Shown piece after piece: positions 12,160-24,067 of a DNA stretch of 64,000 bases. Made by a program: the position numbers and the translations under genes. The notes under the pieces are model-generated. The model saw only the letters and a program-made list of their open reading frames with translations. It had not been told where the DNA came from and searched no databases. Source of the stretch: Himantopus leucocephalus. Taxonomy: Eukaryota; Chordata; Aves; Charadriiformes; Recurvirostridae. The stretch lies in the NCBI GenBank assembly GCA_003993805.1, contig RSEF01000001.1, positions 145,310,442 to 145,374,441 of the forward strand. Reading direction: 5' to 3'. Each line of letters opens with the position of its first letter. Position 1 is the first letter of the stretch.

Positions 12160-15154
12160 CTTCATCCTCCCCCTTATCTGCTGTCAAAGGGGAAAGCCAT
12201 GTACGCAGTCGAGCATTTTGCTGGGTTTGGGGGTTTATTCACATTTTCAGATTTCCAGTCTCCACAGGAAGACAGGCCTTCTGGGGACGCCCTTACATGG
12301 GCAGCGTTTGGACAGGCAGGTGGAGGAGTCACTGGTATGCAGGAACCAGCCCAGACTAGCGGTGACACTGTACTTGGGAACAGTCAACAACCTTATTCAG
12401 TCACGTCCATTATGTTTTTACAGCACCTTTGTTTGCTGGTTGAACTTCCTTAAGCATTTATTTTGCATTAGCTGACTTTTGCTACTGTTGTTCTCAGGCT
12501 CCTCATAATAATTCTTGCTCTCACCCCACTGGCAAGCTTCTAGAAAAAAATTTCCTTCTCTGACACGTGTCCATCTTATTCTTGTTCCCTTTAGGCCTCT
12601 TTGCATATTCTGCTATTGTACCGGGTCCAGCTCAACAAGCCCCATCTCCACTGATACCAGCCTTAGTCAGCTGGGAATCCAGTGAGAAAAAAAAAGACCA
12701 AACATGGGAGGAGTCATCTTTTCAAGCGTATTGCCTCTTCAGCATCTCCAACCACTGCCAGGGTACACGAGGACGCTGGGGACACAAAACAAATTCACAT
12801 CCCCTACCTGAAAGCAGTATCACACTATAATAAATAGCATCACAGGCCACTGGACCATGAAGAAGAGAACACTGATGAAAGGTTTGAAAGAGTTTCACCT
12901 CCTTCTCAAAAGAAGTATGGAAAAACAAGGAGTCAGGCTGTCAGCAGAATCTATGCTGCCTGGTAGGCAAACATTTTCGTAAACAGTCATGGTGATTTCT
13001 TACAAAAATTAAGCAAACAATAGTATTCACACACACAAATACGTGCATGCACACACCCCTCTTGAGGAAAGCTCCATGCTGTGGCTACCCCTGACCACTG
13101 CTTGCAGACACGAAAGCTGTTGCACAGCCCCCTTACAAATATTTCTGCCTGCCACAGACCCGCTGGCCTGAGCACAACCAACAAATGGACATCAGAACGG
13201 AGACAGCACAGAAAATAACAAGCCTCAGCAGGGTCATCAAGGGAAGAGATCGATCACGAAGAAAGTTAGGCAGCCAACACGAGCGGGCTGAGAAAGCAGT
13301 TATGCTTTCAATAGCATACGTTTCTTGGGCCATAAAGCTGACACTGGGACTGCACAATTGCATTCCAACCCAACACATTTATTGGAGGTGTAGAAAGCTA
13401 ATGTTGGCCTATTAACAATTGCTGTCCACTGTAAATCACTGCAGGACCTCCCTTGAAGCATACTGCCTCCTATTTATCTCACAGGCGTCAAGGAACCCTT
13501 TGCCCTCTTCAACTCGTCATTTGGCCAATAAATCAAAACATTGCTTTTTGGGGAGACGACTGGTTCACAAAAACCAGAGTGGAAGACATACAACTCCAAT
13601 ATGAGGTTCAAAACGTGGCTGGAGGATATACATGACTTGCTCCCAACTTGCCATGAGTTTGTTGCAAAGATTTGATGGAATTTTATTTCCCTTTCTGGAA
13701 AAAATCAGCACTGCGTAAGGTTTGTCGGTGTTCTGGGAGAGAAAGTACTACAGAAATCAGTGGCTCTTCAGGATAGGATACATGCACAGATGTGCTACTG
13801 TTTGAAATTAATGGAGATTAACAGTTTAGCATCCGTTTCCTATGAGTTGCTCAGATACAATTTTTCCTGCAGAGTTAATATAGGACTAGAATGGCAGAAT
13901 TTAATGCTGTAATTATAATTTTCATACATCTGGCTTAGGCTGAAAAATTGCAAGTGTGTTATTTTTTTAACTAAAAAGCCCCCTTTATAATTCCTGTATT
14001 ATTCAGGGGAAGACAAACTGATAAACAATTGTCATGGGAAACAGGAAGAAAAGTGTGGAAGTGTGGAACAAAGTGCACTTTCTCATCATCTGGACTCCAA
14101 GGACGTGGTCAAATATGTGCCCTGATAAACTCACTCCTTCTGTGTCCTCTACCTCTATTGACGAGGAGCAAACATGTCCCACTTAGTCACACGGTAGGGA
14201 AGAGCAATAAGGAAAAAAGCAGTGGTGAAGTTCTGTGGGAGAACACAGCATTCACAATTCATACCACAGCGGCGGTCCCCTGCCAAAAGCTCACCCAGCT
14301 GCCCACACCATCAGATGGGGGCAGCCCAGGTTGGTCTGGGAAAGGAGGTAAGCTCTCCTCAGTGCCGAGCAGGTGGGAATCCCTGTTCTGCAAACACCGT
14401 GGGCACATGAGCCATCGCACCCTCACACATGCAGGGGAGGATAGGGCCCTACAGCGTCACCCTAGCTCATATGAGAACAAGAAGTCGTCAAGAGCTGTGC
14501 TGGACGTGTAAGGTCTGAGGGCCAGGGTCAGGCGTGTGCTTAAGCATCTGTCTGTGCCGAGGTGCTGGGGCCGGACTGGGAGAGGTGGAGCAGCCGCCTG
14601 AGAGCAGCGTGTGCTGGTGCTGGGGGAGGAGGGGTACCCGCAGATGCTGTCTTGATTTACTCGCAGGCTGCAAACATAAACCAGATATTTTTATGTTCTG
14701 TTATTAATGTTAACCACAAAACTAGAAAGGTTCTGTGCAGCCAGTAAAGATAGCAGTGTGAAATCCGGGAGGGCCAAGCCACCACAGAAATGTGAAGTTG
14801 TAGAAAAAGTTAATAAATTTTGGAGGAATGTTTCAGGCTTACTCTGTTTCCAAGGGATCTGGAGATCCCCGTGTGCGTAGCTCACGGGCCTGGCCAAAGG
14901 GAGCTTGGACAGACTTCAAGGGAAATCTGCAGCTATCTCTGTCTCCGCTGCCAGGAGAAGTTTAATGGTGCTGTGCAACAAAGCGCTGCTGTCGACTGAC
15001 AGAGGGATGGAAAAACAGATCAGATGCGTGCCTGCCTCCAGGGAAATGTGCTGCAATCCAGGAGAGCCTCCCATCATTGTGATAAAGCAATTCTCCTTTT
15101 GAAAAACAGTTTCAAATTTCTTTTATCCACAGTGGACAGGCAACGACCTTCAAC
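12160..15154. other. Non-coding sequence, nothing recognised
   Basis: No gene supported. The longest clean frame is 160 codons (14029-14511 plus) with no known domain. A CA/TG-rich stretch lies at 13028-13057, and a mildly GC-rich patch at 14510-14645 carries several CpG. Confidence 0.5.
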
Positions 15155-15254
15155 NNNNNNNNNNNNNNNNNNNNNNNNNNNNNNNNNNNNNNNNNNNNNN
15201 NNNNNNNNNNNNNNNNNNNNNNNNNNNNNNNNNNNNNNNNNNNNNNNNNNNNNN
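15155..15254. other. Assembly gap, 100 N
   Basis: Exactly 100 N, the conventional placeholder for a gap of unknown length. It ends six bases before a CR1 3' tail, so the missing sequence may include more of that element. ORFs reported across it are meaningless. Confidence 0.98.
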
Positions 15255-15260
15255 TTAAAA

Positions 15261-15350
15261 GACATGTAGATGTGGTGCTGAGCGACATGGTTTAGTGATT
15301 GACTGGACTTGATGATCTTAAGGTCTTTTCCAACCTATGATTCTAGGATA
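15261..15350 (+). mobile_element. CR1 LINE 3' end next to the gap
   Basis: The sequence has the CR1 tail landmarks GACATGTAGATGTGGTGCTG, CATGGTTTAGTGATTG, GGACTTGATGATCTTA, AGGTCTTTTCCAACC and TATGATTCTAGGA. This is the CR1 3' variant with ACATGGTTTAGTG, a different subfamily type from the GGTCCCTTCC copies elsewhere in the window. Orientation is plus. The 5' side is cut off by the gap. Confidence 0.9.
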
Positions 15351-17479
15351 TAGTTGTGTTCTGCTGTGTCAGCAATATTGGCCTCGTGAAGTACACTTTT
15401 ATTTCAACGGACCCAGTAAGTCTGAAACCTAATGTGATGGCTACCTGTGCCATCACTGATCATTTTAGCACAAGGCCCAGCTTGCCTCATACTTTTCCCA
15501 AGGCAGCAGTTTCCAACTTCTCTCACATCAAGAGAGCATCACATTGTACTACCAAGGAGGTAGTTGTGGAAAGGGAAGAAGAAGAAATGAAGAGACCGGG
15601 TCACAGCTGGCTAAGCCAGGCCAGGCTCATATTTCCCTGCTCACACTCTGGGCCCTGGTTACTCATTTTATGGACACTCTTTGATGCTGTACACACTTGG
15701 CCTTGTTTTTTAAGACTGACATTTCTATGTGTCATTGGATCTATTTGTCTGAAAAATTAATTACAAGTTTAGGAGCACATGGAAACAGCACGGATCTTCA
15801 GAAACTACATTACTGAGAAAAGAAAAAAAAATCAAACACTTCATCTTAGCAAATGAAAACCAAAATGTGAGCAGGAAAGAAGTCTGTGCTTTTGAGATAC
15901 TAAAAAAGGGGAAAAGGCAATGATTAAAAAAAAGTTATAAATAATTTTCCTATTATTCATGCAATACAGCTGGATAAAAAGTTGTTTAAAAAAGATCTTT
16001 CAAATGACTTACAATGTGCACAGCTAAAAGGTTTATTTTTACCTTTCTGGTTTTAGATAAAACTCATTTTGCTGATTAGAACAATTACGCTTATAATGGG
16101 GAATAAAAGGAATTGGTTACCTACAGATACACAAAGCAGTGATGCTGGAGGTACAGTCACTCTGCAGCATTCTGCTACTTAAATTGGGTTTATCTGTGAA
16201 TTGTATTTCTCCACAAAACATATATACTGTTTTTTATTAGGGGTTTTCCATTGCCCTATGCAGTTAATACTTATTTTTACAAGTGTGGAACAAGCAGGAA
16301 AGCTTTCTGTTTTGGGAAAAAAAGAAAAAAAGTAAGGATTACAAAAAGCAAAATAGGGGCTACAATTTACAGCTAAAAAAGAAAAAGTAATATGAAAACT
16401 TGGGTTAAACACTGACTTTGCTGTTGCTACCAAAGGGAAATGCTGTTGCACACAACGATTGTGCTATGTTCATCTCATGATTTGTGCTGTGTTCAAACCC
16501 CACCAGTATCAGCTCTTGCCAGAAACAGGGAAGCAGATCACACACACTACTCACTGTCACAATTCTTGTATTCCTAGAAGATTTTATGCCATTGGTATCT
16601 TTGGAAACTTTTTACACAGTATCTATCCAGAAGGACTGCATTTTAATTATCCCTCAGAAGGCTGGCTGGATGTTGGGTGTCTCAGTAGTTTTGCTTGCTT
16701 TCTTAAAATTGCCTTATTGCTTAAGGCTGTACAGATCCCTTTGTAATAACTGAAAGCATCTAAACTATGGAAACATTATCTCTTGGAAAAGTAAAAACAA
16801 ATCAAGATTTGGGTTCAGGATGGCTTAGCAGAATGAATTCTTATTCATAGTCTTCACATTCTCTCTGAGGCTTCAGTTTATTGAATTCCCCAACATTTTT
16901 CTCTTGCTCTTTGATTAGTAAAACTCATTCTAGGTTTCCAGGGCACTGTTGAAGCACATGTTCTCGCAGTATCCATGCTCAGCAGTGTTACGGCATGTGG
17001 ACAAGAAACGATGAATGAGTACAGTAGAAGAAAGAGAGGGGCAGTACAGAGACACCAAGTCTTCCCTGGCATCTGAAGGGAAGTAACCTCCTACAATGAG
17101 ATTGTCAAAGAACTGATCACACCAGTTTATTTTGATTTGTATGTCAAACAAAAGTCTCAACTGCTCCTCAAATAACAAGGATATAGCAGAAGAAATAAGA
17201 AGGTAGTGAGTGAGGTAGGACTCCCTGCCCCAGAGCTGGCTTTGTCTTAGCTTTCACAGAGCACAAGCTGCAGAAGCACTTTCTCTTTTTACACTAAATA
17301 GGTTCCCAAAATGAAAATAAGACTTTCCAATAGGTCCATAGGTTTGAGCAATTCTGGCCTGGTACGACTGAGAACAGCAAGCACTGTGTGGGAATCAAGA
17401 TCAGAGTTAGCCATGGTAATCTTAGGGGCACGTCAACGGTCTCAGTTTCTTCACTTGGTGAGAGCATAACCTTCACTTT

Positions 17480-17516
<37 letters not shown>

Positions 17517-20500
17517 AAAAAAAAAATTCCTATTCCCCACAGTTGTAAAGGAAATATTTACAAATGAGTGAAAGAACAGGTGACTGCCTCCACCTGTAGG
17601 AAGCCTGCAAGAAATTGTTTCACAGGGTGTAAGCAGTCCCTGTTCATCTTAACTTCAGGCACAGCTAACGTGTGGGGATAGCAAAGGAGCAGGGCCATAG
17701 CGGTGCCATGTGAGAAACAGGTAGGCTTCCCAATGCCTTAATTAATCTGTGACTTGTGACAGCAATTTAAATGTGGCTTCTCCAGCTCATCTTACAATGT
17801 TTAAGCGTGAATACAAGGGGACAATGTGTACTACCATAGTCATTGCTGTAACACCAATAAACCAGAAGAATGAAGTTTATGGGCTGTCAATTTGGTAATT
17901 TGTATTAACACAACATTCACTTCAAAATTAATTTGAAAACAAACACCCAGGTAATGCTAACCTTGGGATGTTACAGCTTATTAGCAAAAACAGAGAAAAC
18001 AAAACTGTACTGTGCACAGCTGGAGGTCCCACAGGTTCCCAAACCAGGATCCCACGGTGCCTTTTAAAGCAAATTGTTAAATCAGGACTATACATGTCAC
18101 TACAGAACTGTCAGAAGATACAGCTCCCAGGTTTCAACATTCTCTCTCTCTGTTGCGCACAAGTACGTACACAAATACTCCCACAGATTCAACAGAGCTC
18201 CTGCATACACCTCTGCCAATCCCTTGCTTGCATATGTATGACTTGCACTAAAGCTGGCATGAATTCAGTGAGAAAAGGAATGTATTTCTCTCTGTGCCAT
18301 AATGCATGCAGCAGTGCTTTCTACCATTGCCATTTGTTGTTTATGAAAAATTCAGTTTCTGTGAAACAATTAGGAATACTGAAAAATGAGAGGGGAGAGA
18401 GCATCAGGAACAACTATATTTGTCCATGACCCTTTGGAAAAGTAACATTTAGTATAAAGAACAACAACACTCTCCATTCTCAACTCAAATGAGTCCATCA
18501 ATCATCTAAAATAAGTCTATAATTAGTTAATAATATAATGAATTAAATTATCATAAACTTACATGAGAAAATTACTTAAACACAAAACAAAATACAGAAG
18601 GGTGGGGAAGGGCTGGGGTTCAGGCAAGTGGGGCTCCTTGGATGAAATCCCCTCCACATTCAGCAGCCTCCCACCAACTTCAAGGCCATGATTTGTCTCC
18701 TGGATTCTCTGCCAGGTTTCGCTCTCAACACACTGCGCGAGATCAGAAAAATTTCCAACGCCTCCATTTCTGCCAAAGAGGGAAACCCATCACCAAATTC
18801 GGACTACTGTTTGATATGCTTTGATTCAGCACAATACAGTGGCATTGTGGTCATTTTTTAACGCAAGAGTAAGAGTCATCCAAGGTATTTTTAGCCTCCC
18901 AGAAGGGTGTAAAATACTTTTTCCTGCATTAAGTGGGAGGAAGGCTTGTCTTGCTGATGAGATGCAGCATGCAAATACCCGTGACCTGAGCTCAGTCCCT
19001 TAGTACCCCATCCTATGGGGATCACTGTTAACCAATAAGGAGAATACACCTTTTTTCTCCCAGTCTTGAAAGATAATGTCATTTTAGACTTTGGGAAAAG
19101 AATTAAGTGACCACGGCATGCATGCCCCAAAAGACGCTGCCATATGAGGCCCTGCCATGATGTAAAAACATAAAATAATTTTTAAAACTTTGACAACTTC
19201 CCCTCGAAGGACAAATGTCCATATGGGTAAAATAGTGCTCTAAATACTGTGGGGAGCAGCACAACAAAAGAGAGGGAGATGAGGAAAATGACACCTGTAC
19301 CCTGACCGACTCTTGCCAAAACTTGGTCTTGTTCCCCCACTCATGGAGATGGTCTCCATCAAGGTGAGGGCAACAGGGGGTGGGACAAAGCAGGGTAAAG
19401 GCCCATGCAATGGGGCAGCGGCAGCAGGCAGGAACACAGGGAAATACACAGGGAAAAAAACCCAGCGCACTCTAGGACAATCACTGCTTTTTGTTCTTAC
19501 AACAGTTTCCTGAGGGGGTGAGATAATTCAGTATTTATCATCTTTGAAGAAGATTTCAGGCTGAGGGGTGGTTAAGCAAAACTGTTAGAAATGGCACAGA
19601 GTCCAAGCTAAGAGCGCGAGGAGATGTGAGTTGAAGAGGTCTGCTCTGGATTTGTGCAGCCTAGCTGTCACGGCGCAAGATAAGGAAAACCAAGAATGCA
19701 TTTCTTCTGACCACAGAGACCCCGTAGGTTTCATTTCTCAATGGTGCTCCAGAAACAATCCTTCATCCTCACTCGGGTTTGAATCTTTTTTTTCCACACA
19801 ATTTCCAGCTCCCCAGAGAACCTTGTCTTTTCAAATCCCTCCTGTTTTCATGGGGATTATCTCTCCCTTGTTGTGGTTTTGAAGGCTTTCAAACCCCAGA
19901 TACATAGCATGGTGGTTTGAAAGGTTACTTTCCTGTTTGACTGATCATTCTTGACCCATTACCCTCCCAATGCTGCCCAGTGCAATAGCAGTAACATTTG
20001 TCAAAAGTGGGAAAACAGATCACAAAACAAAACAAAGATATTTCTATCTGTAGATCTGTATCTATTATATAGATTTACTACAATGCAAAATAACTACCAA
20101 TATAGTAAGCTCCCAAACATAAATACAATATGGACATAAAATACACACCCACATATACCCCTCCTTTCTTCTGTGTGGCCATGTTGAATAGACTGGAGCT
20201 GGACGAAAAAAAAAAAAGGAAGGTATTTTCCCTTTTCCTATGTGCAGTTTCCACAAAGGTCACCCAGCAGAGCAGCAGGGAGACCTGAGGAGTTGTGGCC
20301 AAAGCTATGGGGGTGACTGTGGCAGGGGGTGTTCAGAGCCTCATTACCACACCAGATCCCACCAAAATACGCTGGCCCACTGCAGAGGGGACCTTTAGTA
20401 TCTAAAATAAATTATAGCCACTGACATCTACTGCCACCCTGCACATGTGAAGAAACATTCAGCGACTGATGGCCCAGTTTTGTGAACTGGGACTTTATGT

Positions 20501-21664
20501 CCAAATCCATCTGATCTAACGTTAGACATCTACCTCATGGGCTGAAGTGAGAAACACAGCTAAGTTGGTCCCTCCTGCAGGTGGAGGTGAGGCACCATCA
20601 GAAAGCAGCTCAGGTCTTAAGCCAAGGGTGACTGTATTGCTCATTTGGGGATGGGGATGAATCCAGGTCTTAATGAACAAGTCCCTTTGTCTAGCAGTAC
20701 TTTTTGAACCTCAAAGGACTGGGAAATCCTGGATGGGGAAATTGCAGCTCTGCACCAACCTAACATGAACATCCAGGATGCAAAACGACTATAGTAAATC
20801 CCTGAGGTTTTTGTTCCTTGGTTTATTCTTCTTGGCTCTGGTCTACATTTCTTGGAAAATTCCTCCATCTCTCTGTTGGCAGATCAGTTCTACACTTGTC
20901 ACAGATGTGCTGCTTTAGCAGACGAATAACTTAATTTTCCCCACAAGGCAGTAATGTGCTATAGAATGAACATTTCTGACTTTTTTAAGCAGTAAAAAGT
21001 CTCTTATTCAACCTGTTTAATAGGTTAAGTGGTCATTTGGTATAAAAAAAAATAAGCAAGTATGCTTTCCTTCCCAATCTCTTTCTCCCTCTTTTTCAAT
21101 CTAATGTTTTAACAGTTTCAGGATCAGGGCAGTGGTTATTTTTGGCATAATATTTAGAAAGACAATCTTGCAATAGTATTCTCCACCAAGTAAGTGCTCA
21201 AATGAACAGAGCTTATAAATGATTAATATAACAGCAGTGAGATAACCCTGACAAGTACATCTGGTGTTTGTTAACTGAAGATTATTTCTTTTAAAGTTTT
21301 AATTGGGCCATGTTAATTGGACACTTTTCTTCAGTAGACATATTTCATATCACAAAGTTAAGCCAGGTTTTGCTCAGCAAAACCGTAAACATGCAATTAA
21401 TCACAGAAAAACATGGATCCCTCCTTACACTTGGCACACAAGAACCCCAAAAGTCATTTTCTTGGGGCTTTACTCCCTAAAAATCAAGTGGGCTTATATG
21501 GCTGAGGTCTTGTATACTGGTCTGAAAACTGAGTGATGCCTCAGTAACTACCATGAGCCTGCACAGCACTGGCAAATATGTCAAGAGCCCTTCTTGGTAC
21601 AAATACCCTGCGTACTTCAGCAGGAGTGTCTCCATGAGAAATGGCTGACAAGAACAGGACTGTG
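15351..21664. other. Non-coding sequence, nothing recognised apart from an A run
   Basis: About 6.3 kb with no supportable gene. ORFs of up to 153 codons (17968-18429 plus) and 134 codons (15356-15760 plus) match no known family. Several AT-rich stretches (15830-16110, 18480-18600) lack ORFs altogether. The A33 run is described separately. Confidence 0.5.
17482..17526 (+). repeat. Long A homopolymer (A33-T-A11)
   Basis: Thirty-three A residues (17482-17514), one T, then eleven A. No polyadenylation signal lies just upstream and I see no recognisable SINE or processed gene body before it. It is therefore called a simple A tract rather than the tail of a retroposed copy. Its length may be inexact because of sequencing slippage. 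Confidence 0.9.
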
Positions 21665-21912
21665 ACGGCTGTAGGTTTCCCTTGCCTGTCAGAGCAGAAT
21701 ATCGCCTTGCCTGTGGAAAGGAAGGCAACAGCTCTGCTTTTGTGCCAAGGGTGTCTGAGCCACTCAGGGATGGCTCTGCCAGTNACGGCTGTAGGTTTCC
21801 CTTGCCTGTCAGAGCAGAATATCGCCTTACCTGTGGAAAGGAAGGCAGCAGCTCTGCTTTTGTGCCAAGGGTGTCTGAGCCACTCAGGAATGGCTCTGCC
21901 AGANTCTGCCAG
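21665..21912 (+). repeat. 118 bp direct duplication around a single N, plus an 8 bp repeat around a second N
   Basis: Copy 1 is at 21665-21782 and copy 2 at 21785-21902, offset 120 bp, with an N at 21784. I count three differences, all G/A transitions. A second N at 21904 is flanked by the same eight bases TCTGCCAG (21895-21902 and 21905-21912). This fits unmerged overlapping contigs, possibly representing two haplotypes. The ORFs of 79-159 codons that span it on both strands are not credible genes. Confidence 0.85.
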
Positions 21913-22238
21913 TGTTTATGAGGAGTATCTTCGCATAGCGCCGTGACCAAAGCCAAGAGGGTGTTAACACACAGAGGGCAAGAGAAAAATGTACTACCGT
22001 GTCACCTAGATTATTCAGAGTAAGATTGGAAACCACCTTTGGAAAAATACTGCCAGAAAGGCTACAGAGGTCCCTTCTGCGTGGCAGCTGGGTTAGTCAA
22101 CGGCACAGGGACTGTGGGAAGTGACTGGGTCAGTGCCAGTCCCATCCACCCATGGAAGTCATGGGGAAATGTGAGAGCTTCCCATCTACTGTGATACATT
22201 CTCATGGTTTTGAGTTTCAGCTTCTTAGCTTATCACGC
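21913..22238. other. Non-coding sequence, nothing recognised
   Basis: Short unique stretch between the duplicated block and the pyrimidine tract. No gene or repeat is seen. Confidence 0.5.
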
Positions 22239-22541
22239 TTTCCTTCCTTCCTTCCTTTGTTCCTTCCTTCCTTCTGCCCTCCCTCTTTTACTACTTTGTA
22301 TTTTCCCTTTTGTTCTCTTCTTTTCTTTCCCTTTTCTCCTGTTCCCTTTCCTTTCCCTTTCCTTTCCTTTTCCTTCCTTCCTCTTTCTCTCTTTCTTCCT
22401 TTCCTCCTTTTGTTTTTCTTTTTCTTTCTTTCTTTCTTTTTCTTTCTTTCTTTTTCTTCCTTTCTTTCTCTCTCTCACTCTTTCTCTTTCCCTTTCTCTT
22501 TCTTTCTCTCTTTCTGTATTTCTCTTTCTTTCTCTTTCCAA
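22239..22541 (+). repeat. ~300 bp polypyrimidine (CT-rich) tract
   Basis: Almost purine-free on the plus strand. It is composed of TTCC, TTTCC, CTTT and CTTTT units in a shifting pattern, so the minus strand is nearly pure GA. The CCTT-rich 5' half grades into a CTTT-rich 3' half. Polypyrimidine tracts of this length can adopt triplex (H-DNA) structure. Frames through it give Ser/Phe/Leu-only or Lys/Glu/Arg-only peptides of 84-146 residues, which are artefacts of the low complexity. Confidence 0.95.
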
Positions 22542-23544
22542 AATTATCTAAAACTAGTGGGTAAAAGACACACACATAGGCAGTTACAGTGAAACCACTC
22601 ACTGATCCTTACCTATGGAAGCTTTCCAGAACTTTGTACAAGCTCCTTTCACAATGAGAGCACACAGTGTTGTAAAAGAAGATGAGAAACCACAAGAACA
22701 ATATTATTTATGGGAACAACTTCTACTTATGCTTTAGAATACGAAGGGGTTTTAATCTATAGCTATGATGTAGAACTACATAAAATATGTATATGTTTTA
22801 CCCAGAGACACATACACTCTCAGCACAGACCAGAGCACTGTCTTTTTCTGGTAGACTGAAATTACGATTGTATACAAGTGCCTACTGCAGTGTGTAGGTA
22901 TTTTATGTGAGTGGCTACATAGCTATACGGTGAATAGCTATATAATGTATATTCTCATTACGTGGTAGCTGTAAAGCTCATTTGCAGTGAATTAATTAAA
23001 TTGTTCCTGTTCCAGATTCACGCCAGCAGGAGTTATGATTGATTAAAAGTAGTTCCAGCCATGATCTCCTTGAACATGTGTCAAAGGTCTGCAGCTGAGT
23101 GCTCATGTAAATTGGAGTACTACAATTTGCCTTTCATTAGCCATCAGGTTTTGGTTTGAAATGCCCCCGAGGAAACTACGACCTACTCTATGATCTGTAG
23201 AAAACACACTTTACTCCTGCAGGCCCAGTTCAGGGCAGTGTTCAGCACAAGCCTGGTTTTAAGTTAGTGGATACACTGACTTGTCTCAGCAGAACTACTC
23301 ATGAACTTAAAGCCGTGCTCCTGCACATAATTGCTGAACCCAGAGCTAAAAGCGGAACAGCCTGAGAAACCAAATACATGCTCCATGATCACTTTTGGAC
23401 ATCCAAAGGCTTTTTTTCACATTTTAACATGGGCAGAAAGACAAATGACAGACATTTTCAGGGGACTAAAATCCAGAATTACTTCATTCTTGATACACAA
23501 CATGTCTTCCAGATTTCCAACAACAGCCAAGATAATTGAGCACT
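22542..23544. other. Non-coding sequence with a possible conserved element
   Basis: No ORF of note. AT-rich. It contains several ATAGCTAT palindromes near 22757-22942 and a homeodomain-motif cluster at 22982-23060 (listed separately). Confidence 0.45.
22982..23060. promoter_or_regulatory. Candidate non-coding regulatory element (homeodomain/PBX motifs)
   Basis: Contains AATTAATTAAATT (22990-23002), a double homeodomain-type core, and TGATTGAT (23036-23043), a PBX-HOX-type site, within about 55 bp of ORF-free sequence. Such clustering is typical of developmental enhancers but is also common by chance in AT-rich DNA. No conservation data are available. Confidence 0.15.
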
Positions 23545-24067
23545 GAGGACCCTGGGGAGTCACAGGTCTCTGGCAGTACCATGATGGAAACCACGCTAGG
23601 ACCATGGACATAGGACTCCCAGACCATGAACTGGGTGAGGGACCCAAAGCAAGCAAGAAGCCTCAGAGCCCTTGGAGACCTGTTTGAAGAGTTGGGTCTG
23701 ACAGCAAGGCTCCCTCCACAATGACGAAGATGCCAGAGGAACTAGCTGGCTTGGGAGTTTCAAAACAACAAGATCCATTTCCTTGGGGCAGAGTATCCAG
23801 CGGCGNGAGGACCCTGGGGAGTCACAGGTCTCTGGCAGTACCATGATGGAAACCACGCTAGGACCATGGACATAGGACTCCCAGACCATGAACTGGGTGA
23901 GGGACCCAAAGCAAGCAAGAAGCCTCAGAGCCCTTGGAGACCTGTTTGAAGAGTTGGGTCTGACAGCAAGGCTCCCTCCACAATGACGAAGATGCCAGAG
24001 GAACTAGCTGGCTTGGGAGTTTCAAAACAACAAGATCCATTTCCTTGGGGCAGAGTATCCAGCGGCG
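23545..24067 (+). repeat. 261 bp identical direct duplication around a single N
   Basis: Copy 1 occupies 23545-23805, an N is at 23806, and copy 2 occupies 23807-24067. Reading both side by side I find no difference. Identity over 261 bp with exactly one N at the junction points to an uncollapsed contig overlap. Minus-strand ORFs of 86-157 codons extend through or out of it, but they show no recognisable domain. Confidence 0.9.

Noticed and set aside
11852..12475. 207-codon plus-strand ORF
   Set aside because: It crosses an N and a probably false 33 bp duplication, and has no known domain.
17440..17465. Possible MIR word TCTCAGTTTCTTCACTTGGT before the A33 run
   Set aside because: Only a short match to the MIR CCTCAGTTTCCTCATCTGT segment. 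Flanking bases do not continue the alignment.
22152..22602. ORFs of 84-146 codons on both strands
   Set aside because: They are translations of the CT-rich low-complexity tract and consist almost only of Ser/Phe/Leu or Lys/Glu/Arg.
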